Positions 55,507-64,000 of a stretch of 64,000 nucleotides of DNA are shown here, in pieces (the first letter of the stretch is position 1; every line of letters starts with the position of its first letter). Under the pieces are notes generated by a model that was not told the DNA's origin, ran no database searches, and was given only the letters and a program-made list of their open reading frames with translations. The stretch lies in contig JAOVFP010000004.1 in assembly GCA_025738555.1 (NCBI GenBank), positions 5,456,001 through 5,520,000 on the forward strand, written 5' to 3'. This DNA comes from Cyathus striatus. Taxonomy: Eukaryota; Basidiomycota; Agaricomycetes; Agaricales; Nidulariaceae. A program made the translations under genes and the position numbers.

Positions 55507-56687
55507 GTCGAGTCCCACCGCTCAAAGTCCTTTAGCCATATCTTGGGCCCATCACTGCTAAATTGGTCCAATGGCTGGACAATTCTGCCTGGTTCAGAGT
55601 ATGTTTATTTCCTTATTTTAAACCACCCTGTTTATGATCTATTCCTATTCCAGACTTATGAACTTCAAATTCAAGGCATCTATCACTATCACTATTAATG
55701 TAGTATATTATTGTGTAGTATATTATTGTCCCTCCCTGTGTTTAACCACTTATTAATTCAGACTTATTATGGTAAATAAATGTCAGTTAAATGAGGTGGT
55801 AGTGGGCCCTGCCACTTGTTGGCCCTATTTCTTTATTTAGTACGAGGGGTATCTGGTTTGCAATAATGAAATAGAACGAGTTAAAGACTATAGTTTGCTT
55901 TCCAAGACTTGATTTTAATACTTCAATTGCGGTACTAATTCAAAAACTCAATAACCAATATTCAATTCAATTCAATAGTACTCGGTACTTCAAATTCTAA
56001 TAAAAACTTCGGATACTGATTTCAGAATGTTACTCTACTTTGAGAACGGAAGTACAGCTCGGGTGGTGCTTACCTTACTCTAGCTATTCTAAACTACTTA
56101 TATATTATACTTTAATTCGGCTGTACGGTATAAGTAGATAGTGTAAATAGGCTACTGACAATACTATTGATAATTCCTGGGAGATATGGAATGCCTTCCA
56201 TATGCAAAATCATGCGGCTACACCTTGTTTCAGAGATGTGGCCACTGCTGCAGCGTTGGTACTATTTTGGTACATGCACCAGGACACGCGCTCGGCTACA
56301 GGGATTCCGGAGTTAACGGCTTTTGCTGACGTGCGCATCAATAGTGCGTGATGGCAAACGTACTGTCCTTGGCTGTTTCACACGCATTAACACAAACTAC
56401 TGTATGTATAAACCCTAAGGCCGGCTGTCGCCGGCAGAGCCCACTACCGCTTTACCCAATCTTTATCTACCAGCTGTACCAGGCAGTAGCTCAAACCAGG
56501 CGATAGATACATAGTGAGGAACAACTACAATTTACTATGTTCAAATGAAGGATCGAGTGCAGAATGGGAGGACTGTAAAAATAAGGCAAGCAAGGAGCAG
56601 AGCTCATGAACTGTACCAAATATCTCACAAGTTTTAGCCAAATTTCTTCACATGTGGTGTATTATGCAATTGCTGCTCAGCTCCTCC
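55507..56687. other. no gene recognised
   Basis: After the target duplication, ordinary intergenic sequence. The frame at 55420-55698 spans the transposon end and is not a gene. CpG becomes rare from about 56.6 kb. Confidence 0.4.
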
Positions 56688-57185
56688 TCAGATGTGAAAC
56701 ACTTTGTTTGTTATATTTGATTCTGTACCTTCCTCATCAGACTGCATTGATTGTGTGTTAGGATGCATGCACATGGGTTCCAAAAATGACTCTTCCTCTG
56801 CATCCAGTACTTCTTCAAAATCCTCTCTCTCATTATCAATATTATCATTTCCATTGCCAATGCCTTCATTATCAATGTCAAAAAATTGTGTAGGATAATT
56901 TGCATAATCTCCATAGAGATCCCCTTGTTCATCAACTTGAATTGCAGTATCAGTCTCAAGAGATGGACCTGGCAAGAGTGCCGAAGAGGATACAGTATTT
57001 TGAGTTGGAATATCTCCATCAGAATCAATATCCATTTCAGATTCCATACTTGAAAATTCATTGTAAATTTGCTCTATATGATCCTGCTCATAGTGGCTCT
57101 TGCATAGTGGATCAGTGCTCTTGCGAAGATGAGCAGCAAGACCTCTTTGCTTAATTTTCCTTTTGCAGCCTTGACATTGAGTCAT
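56688..57185 (-). pseudogene. Plavaka-like transposase N-terminal fragment
   Basis: A 165-codon frame on - starts MTQCQGCKRKIKQRGLAAHL and continues with KSTDPLCKSHY, a C-x2-C...H...C arrangement like the zinc-binding N-terminus of agaricomycete Plavaka-family transposases. An acidic region follows (MESEMDIDSDGD, NEREDFEEVLDAEEE). The frame stops at 56688, and no catalytic part follows downstream towards 55.5 kb, so only the N-terminus remains or it was always non-autonomous. Family assignment rests on the zinc motif plus acidic linker alone. Confidence 0.45.
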
Positions 57186-58199
57186 TGATGATCCAGGGAC
57201 TAGTACTTGAAGACTTGTTGGTCAAGTCCAGCTGGGAATTCTGTGTGCTGTTGTAGGAGGGAGGCTTACAGAAAGTATCATACTTATGCCCTATATAAAT
57301 GTTTACAAGAGTTGAAGATCACTGTGTGAAAGATCACTAATTATAGCTGATGTTGTCAGTTGATGAGGTAAACACATTGATTGATGTTTCTTGGATGTTT
57401 CCCACTGATCACTTTTGCCAAGAACACATGACACTGACAGACTCAAGCTGTTAATACAGTGATATTAAAAGAAGTTTCTAAAGTACTTAAAACTATAACT
57501 ATCTAGGGTTCACTTGTGCTTGACAGATACAAATTGGTATGCTGTGTGAATGTACTTAGTGCATTGTGAAGAATTGTACATGCTCATTCTGGCTTGATAG
57601 GGTTTTGAACACGTAGTGATTTGAGCGATGTCAAGCCAAGTAAAGCTTGTGTTAGCATAATGAGATAAATATAGGGAACACACTCCATTGACTAAATGTG
57701 CATCAAGTGTCATTTACTTCACACAATTGAGTTGCAATCAGGTATATTTGCATCATAATAAGTGCTATCAAGTAACATGAAGCCTACTCTCCACACTTGT
57801 CAACCTGACCCTTGCTCCTGCCCCCACCCCAGCCATTACCCTTGCTGCTGCTTCATTCCAGTTCCCAGTACCCATCCGTCTTCTCATTCCCATTCCCACT
57901 CCCATCTGCTCACTCCTTAAACAACCAGATGCCACTCACTATGATTGCAGGCCCAGCAGTATGATGTCATTAATATCAATAGTTCAGGTGTGGGTACAAC
58001 AATGTCTTCATGAGTTAAACTCTTCAAGTAACTGAGAACAGATTGCACACCTAGCTTGAGAGAGGGCAAGCAGGTAGAGGTGCATAATGGGGGATGTGAC
58101 AGCGAGTGTGGGAGATGGCAGTAGTTGGCATGGTGTCAACAATGTTGTGAAGACACTGGCATCGTTGTCATAGTCTTGAGGCAGGGGATGACAAAGCAT
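57186..58199. other. no gene recognised
   Basis: CpG-poor sequence, with pyrimidine-rich CCCATTCCCACTCCC-type sequence around 57780-57920. The frame at 57510-57713 on - shows no motif. Confidence 0.35.
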
Positions 58200-58490
58200 A
58201 GACACTATTCTTGCCAACACAGGTGTTGTTATTGTCATCGTGACGAAGGGAGGAGGAGGAGGAGCAAAGGCTAGATGATGTGGGGTCAATACTATGCTTG
58301 CCAGAAGAACGAGTCGTCGTGATTGTGACACAGGGGAGGAGGGAGGAGGGAGGTCTTGACACTGTTCATGCCAATGAGCAGGTGGAGGAGGAAAGGTTAG
58401 ATGACCTGGGGTCAATACCGCACTTGCTAGCATAATGAGGTGTCATCATTGTGATGAAGGGAGGAGGGGGAGGAGGAAGGTCTGAGACTG
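58200..58490. repeat. minisatellite of ~100-bp units, G/A-rich
   Basis: About three imperfect units share GTCATCGTGACGAAGGGAGG or variants, GAGGAGGAGG runs, AGATGATGTGGGGTCAATAC and CTTGCCAG. Frames crossing it on - (58008-58433, 58168-58362) reflect the repeat. Confidence 0.65.
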
Positions 58491-58631
58491 AAAGCATAGC
58501 AAAAGGCCTATGACTCCCCCTCCCCTCCTCTGCCGTTTCCATATAGACAATAGCCTGAGGCAGGCCGTTACTGGAGAGGTGGTTAGTATGTGTAGGAAAG
58601 AAAGAAAGTGAGGGTCATCTTACACACCTTG

Positions 58632-59032
58632 CCTACCCAGCTTGCTCAGCGTCCCAGCACCCACTTCTGATGCTTCTGACTCCACTAACAAAGTATGTAA
58701 GTCAGCTCAAGTAGCCAATGCCCTGATTGTGTCACACACCAGATGGCTGTATTGCACTTGGACTATCCAGACTCTCAAGCATTGAGTCTTGATCTCTCTT
58801 CAGCACCAACTTGAAAACAAACCAACCACCCCCTACCCAGCTTGCTCAGCATCCCAGCACCCACTTCTGATGCTTCTGACTCCACTAACAAAGTATGTAA
58901 GTCAGCTCAAGTAGCCAATGCCCTGATTGTGTCCCACACCAGATGGCTGTTTGCACTTGGACTATCCAGACTCTCAAGCATCGAGTCTTGATCCCTCTTC
59001 AGCACCAACTTGAAAACAAACCAACCACCCCC
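58632..59032. repeat. perfectly spaced 200-bp tandem duplication
   Basis: 58632-58831 and 58832-59031 are almost identical (a handful of substitutions and one single-base indel). Both begin CCTACCCAGCTTGCTCAGC and end AACAAACCAACCACCCC. Noncoding. Confidence 0.9.
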
Positions 59033-59302
59033 TGAGAGACTTAACAACAAATCTTCACCAATAAGATTCTATGCATCACTGCTGCAAGGGCAATGGAAGG
59101 GAGTACACAATTTGATTCATAATTGGAGCCTGCTGCGATTGTGGTTGTATGTAAGTATCAAGGAGGAAAGATAGGTGCAAGGGGTGGATGATTAAGATGT
59201 TCAGGAACTCCTGCTTGAATAGCTGTAACATTGAAGTTTCCCTCATCATGAACCTGTAGAAGGAGCAGAATAGACAGTTGTCAGTAATTTACACTCCCCC
59301 AA

Positions 59303-60362
59303 GAGGTCTGTACGGATCTGTGCAGATTCTGTGTGGATCTGTACAGACCTGTACAGACCTGTATAGATACCATACAGAATTTATATAGTGGCTATTATTA
59401 TTATTAGAGGTGATTATTCTATATAGATTTCATACATGTTCTGCATGGATTCTGTGTGGATTTATGCAGAATCTGTAAGATCTATTTAATACCTTAATTT
59501 TCCTGTTACAAATCACAATGAATACTATTAAAACTGTTAATTCATAATCTCATCTCATCCCTACCACCATCTTGTCTCCATTGCTGCCTTGTCACAGGTG
59601 TCAAGTGTAACCCTACATGAAAAGTGTGACACTACATGAAATCTGTGATACACTCAATATATAGTATCATGCTCAATGTGTAGTGTCATGCTTAATGTAT
59701 AGTATCACACTCAATGCATAGTGTCACACTTAATGCATAGTGTTATGCTTAATGTATAGTATCACACTCAACACTTAGTGTCACAGTTAATGTATAGTGT
59801 CACGGTTAATATATAGCGTCACATTTAACTGTCATGCTTAATGTGTAGTGTCACACTCAACACCTAGTATCACACTCAACACTTAGTGTCACACTTAATG
59901 TATGGTGTCACACTCAACACCTAGTATCACACTCAATGCATAGTGTCACACTTAATGTATAGTATTACACTCAACACCTAGTGTCACACTCAACACCTAG
60001 TGTCACACTCAACACCTAGTGTCACACTCAACACCTAGTGTCACACTCAACACCTAGTGTCACACTCAACACCTAGTGTCACACTCAATGCATAGTGTCA
60101 CGCTTAATGCAGAGTGTCACGTGCAAGGAAATAAGTATAATAATATTCTGTACAGAATCTGTACAGAATTTTCAGGTCTGTAATGCGGAATTCTGAGGAA
60201 TTCTGTGTAATCCATATGGAATTTTAAGAATCTGTGTGGAATCTGCACAGACCCAAAAAAACCCCTGCCAAAATGAAAAAAATCTGTGCAGATTCCACAC
60301 AGAATCTGAAAATTCCATACAGAATCTGTATGGATTCTGTGCAGATCCATACAGAACACATA
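59303..60362. repeat. CTGTACAGA-word structure with an internal tandem array
   Basis: The ends (59303-59490 and 60140-60362) are made of GTACAGAC, TCTGTGCAGATTC, CATACAGAAT and complements. Between them, 59620-60120 is a tandem array of about 19-20 bp units TAGTGTCACACTCAACACC with variants (TTAATGTA, CAATGCA). The ends share words in inverted orientation but not a strict arm-to-arm alignment. A frame at 60117-60359 on - is the word repeat translated. Confidence 0.75.
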
Positions 60363-61960
60363 GCTAAGTGTAAAGAGCTCACCATTATATACATTGTCCT
60401 AAGTGGAACCAAGAACCACCCTACGTTGCTATCACCCTCGTCTCCACCTCTCAGGACCATATAGCCCCCTTCCACTCCAACCAAGACTCAGTACCACCTG
60501 AGTGAACTAATAAGTTCCTATCCCCTCAGTCCATTTGAAGGGCTCGTTGTAGGCACATATAAGAAGCAGAGGCATCCTAAAGAATAGACTGGAGCCACTA
60601 TGTACTGGGATAGACGTTGTGGAGGGTGTAGGGAACAAAACTGGTCAGATTTCCTGTTCTAGTAGATGTGGCGTACACACATAAGGCCTAATGGGAGAGG
60701 GTGCAGGACACATCTTGAATGAGCATAGTTAGGAGTGTGCTATAGATGTGCAGGTGTGGTGCAAGGTGCTGAGGTGTAAAGATGTTAGAGAACTTCCACT
60801 TGAACAGGCACAATGTTCAGGTTTGCCTTGTAAACATGCAAAGAGAGCATCAAAAGCTGCCTGTTGTCTTGGAAGACCATAGGACCACTCTACATTCCCT
60901 TCCACCTCTTGAGCCTGTTATTCTCCTTCTGCTGCCAACTTGAGCACTAGCAGGATGGACAGAACCACCTGTGTACACAATGATATATGTGATGAGTCCA
61001 ATTTGCACAAACAAACTGTCCTTTAGCCCTTTGAAAGTCTCACCATAGGCGTACATGGGAAGTGTAGATGTGCCAAAGAATAAGCCATAGACCTATTAAG
61101 TGATGTGGATGTTTCAAGGAGCATAGGGACTGAACAAGATATAGCCTGCTCCATATACAATTTCCTTCTTCTAGTTGGGGTGGTGCATACACTTAAAGCT
61201 TGACAGGAGTAGTTACAGTCATGCTAGAGTGCAAGTGCAAGCGTGAGTATCGGGTAGCGAGAGTAGAAGAGAATCTGACACACTAGTCTTGCCCAGGCAG
61301 TCTTGGAAGTCCACTCCATCCCATCCAACTAACTCATTTCTATAGGCAGTGGTAGGACTGCATATAGGATCTGACCATTCTGTGAGAAGGGTCTTTAACA
61401 TCATAAGATCAGTACCAAAGGTACTTTCCCATCCAGCCTTGCTTCTCTGTGTAGGGTCTATACACAAGGACAATGTTGAGTACCAAAAGAGTGTAGTGAA
61501 GTACATCCATGCACAGCTTTTCTCCACCTCATTCTTGTACAAGTGCCTCTGTAGGGATACAAAATGTAAGGCACTGTTGAAGTGCATTACTATGGTCCTT
61601 TTGGTGCAATGGTGAGGTTTGCCTCATGAATGTGCAGGGAGAGCAGGAAAAGCTGTCCATCGTCCTGGATGGAACACAAGACCACTCTTTGTCACTCTGG
61701 CCTTCATCTCCGACTCTTGATCACCAGGACCACTACTTCTGGCTGATCTTGCCCCACAGCCTGAGGAACCTCAATAACTTTCACTTCCTGCACAATCGGT
61801 ATCGGAACCTCCTCAAGTTCCTTGGAAACATGAGGCTGCCTAACCACCCATCAGATATCTTTCTACCCTTGAAAGTTTGCCCAGAGCTTACTAAAATCAC
61901 ATCCTCATCTGCAATCACAGACTGCGGCTTCTCAGAAATTGTGTTGGGGTAAGACTAAAA
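60363..61960. repeat. degenerate ~0.8-kb tandem repeats
   Basis: Related segments recur at about 60360-60760, 60810-61200 and 61608-61780. Landmarks are AGGTTTGCCT.....A.A.ATGCA, GAGAGCA..AAAAGCTG.C, GAC.A.AGGACCACTCT, CCATTTGAAGGGCTC / CCCTTTGAAAGTCTC, AAAGAATA..C, and TGGTGCATACAC / TGGCGTACACAC. Period is about 800 bp. Frames such as 61219-61587 and 61626-61952 show no recognisable family and are not called. Confidence 0.55.
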
Positions 61961-61984
61961 GTGGAGGCAATAGGGTGAGCAGCA

Positions 61985-64000
61985 GAGAAGCTGACACATT
62001 CGCATATGTCACACTGTCGCATATGTCACGTTTGTTATGGATGTCACACGTGTCACACGTGTCACATATATCGCATTTGTCACACTTTCACATATCTTAT
62101 GTTTGTTATGGGTGTCACATATATTATATTTGTCATACTTTCACAGATGTCACAATGTCACACCTTCACAGATGTCAAAGGTGTCACACTACGTCATACT
62201 TTTACATATGTTGCATATATATCACACTTGTCACACCATATCTATTACAACCATCACCCTCATCACATGTTATACATTTCTTATATGTCATTATTACACC
62301 TGTTACATTCTCACATCTGTCACACATATCACACTTCATTCTCATGACACCCTTGGTAAAAAGCAAAATTGGATATATCTCACATGGAGTCAAATGTAAG
62401 TCAAATATAAGGACCAAAAGTGAAACATGGTTGAACAATAGTGACACCTAACATGTGGTTACATTTAACTCTGTGTGATATTAACCAATTTTGAATTTTG
62501 CCAAGTATCATCTTGATTTGTCAAGATACTCTCTCTGTCAAAAAGTAAAATTACACCAGTCACATACTCTCCTACCATTCTTGAAACCCTTGACAACTTT
62601 TTGCCTCTACCAGCCTATCGTTCTCTCAACATTGCATTGCAACCATCTTCTGCAATACATATCATACATGTCACATGAAAAGGTTACATGAAAAGTGCTC
62701 ACCTAGTGATTCATGTGCATTACAAATTATATGACAAAGACACTAGACTACTTTAAGAGAATTATATATCTCTCACTATTTAAATTCAACGTTCATAGCA
62801 CTAGACAAAAGTCACACTATATCAATACTACTTTCTGGCAATCACAATGTTATGTTTTAATTAGTCTATCAGATTCTATAATAGATATAAATGTACTTAG
62901 ATTCTAATTTTGTCTGACCAACCTTAAGCATGTTCAGTAACCTGGTCTAGTTATATTGCCTTGTCTATATCTTCCATTCAGTTATTGCTTCTATTATCAC
63001 ATCACTTATATTTTTGTCACACTTTCCATTAGCTAATCAGATGTTTATTTCTTGACTGATCATTGGGGTATATGATTTCTTGTGTCCCTCTTAGCAGTAC
63101 TCACTACTGTTCAATCTTCATTGTTACAGAATTGTACAGTATTACAAATGAGAGATGTGTGACCTGTAAATAAAATGTGAATAAATGTGATGTGTTGGGA
63201 TATGTGACAGCCTTGACTAGGTTATGGGGGTGTATAATATTGGAGCACTCCTGTCATAGTGACAAGCCTGGTAGTGAACAAAGTGTGACAGATGTAAGAA
63301 TCTAACAGGTGTAATATTGACATATAAGAGATGTATGACATGTGATAAGTATAATGGTTGTAACAGGTGTGGTGTAACATGAATTTGGAAATGTGACATA
63401 TGTAACTATATAATAGGAGTGTCATACAAGTAAATGTGATGGGGGTGACATATGTAAGAGTGTGACAAATGTGACAAGTGTCACATATGTAAAAGTATGA
63501 CATAGTGTTATATAGTGTGACAAGTGTGATATATGTGAAAATGTGATATGTGTAATATATATGCAACATATGTAAAAGTATGACATAGTGTGACACCTTT
63601 GACATCTGTGAAGGTGTGACAAATGTGATAGACATCTGCAAAAGTGTGACATTGTGACATCTGTAAAAGTGTGACAAATATGATATATGTGACATCCATA
63701 ACAAACATAAGATATGTGAAAGTGTGACAAATGCGATATATGTGACACGTTGTCACACGTGTCACATCTGTGAAAGTGTGACATTTGTGACATTCGTGAA
63801 TGCGTGACATTTGCGAAAGTGTGACACATGTGACATATGCGAAAGTGTGACATTTGTGACATTTGTGAAAGTGTGACACATGTGACATATGCGAAAGTGT
63901 GACACATGTGACATCTATAACAAATGTGACATATATTAAAGTGTGACACATGTGACATCCATAACAAATGTGACATCTGTGACATACACAATGCATGTGA
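61985..64000. repeat. TGTCACA-word foldback structure, open at the window edge
   Basis: Left arm 61985-62360 consists of TCACATATGTCACA-type words. Right arm 63180-64000 consists of the complement. About 200 bp of the left arm (62090-62290) aligns well with the reverse complement of about 63530-63720. The unique interior (62361-63180) has no gene. The right arm continues past the window. Frames on both strands with HICHTFTDVT-like repeats are translations of the words. Confidence 0.8.

Noticed and set aside
59620..60120. Possible CRISPR array (regular ~20-bp repeats)
   Set aside because: There are no unique spacers, units are contiguous and degenerate, and the genome is eukaryotic.
61939..63996. 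Frames of 120-190 codons rich in His, Cys and Thr on both strands
   Set aside because: They translate the TGTCACA word repeat and its complement; the zinc-finger-like look is accidental.

Overview
The window is nuclear DNA of a filamentous fungus, most likely a basidiomycete of the Agaricomycetes. Genes are split by many 48-60 nt GT-AG introns. The recognisable families are typical of that group: KDZ-type transposases with CxC5/CxC6 cysteine clusters, a Plavaka-like N-terminus, an agaricomycete-type Ty3/gypsy element, DUF6533 membrane proteins, a microsomal cytochrome P450 and a short-chain dehydrogenase. I cannot name the species. No rRNA, CRISPR array or canonical tRNA gene was seen.

Layout. 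0-5 kb is ordinary-looking sequence with one DUF6533 gene (2516-3958). 5.5-28.8 kb is a CpG-poor, repeat-built region. It holds a 290-bp snap-back element, a short-word inverted-repeat island with a tRNA-like head (9.7-10.2 kb), an array of about 20 hairpins sharing one loop (10.3-11.9 kb), and a decayed KDZ gene on + (12.2-19.0 kb). That gene is split by a 2.9-kb element with 515-bp terminal inverted repeats. Next comes an apparently intact KDZ gene on - (24953-19729, six exons, 1483 codons by my splicing), with a CpG-rich minisatellite upstream of it, and then more islands. 28.86-39.96 kb is a 5'-truncated Ty3/gypsy element on the - strand. Between integrase and the polypurine tract/3' LTR it carries two spliced genes in the opposite orientation. 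40-56.6 kb is gene-bearing host-like DNA: two diverged copies of a 1.0-1.6 kb segment flank a second DUF6533 gene, followed by a P450 (-), an SDR (+), and a 1.5-kb DNA transposon with 8-bp target duplications. 56.6-64 kb is again CpG-poor, with a Plavaka-like fragment, tandem repeats and two more short-word inverted-repeat structures.

The most unusual theme is a set of loci, each built from one private word of about 8-12 bp plus its reverse complement. The words differ from locus to locus but the architecture is the same. One such element sits inside a KDZ exon with a 7-bp flanking repeat, so at least that one is mobile. Two others carry a tRNA-like head (A box, B box, T7 run) on the same side of the island. 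The hairpin array at 10.3-11.9 kb shows paired, compensating changes in its stems.

Gene boundaries were inferred by eye from splice signals, reading phase and family resemblance; no search was run.
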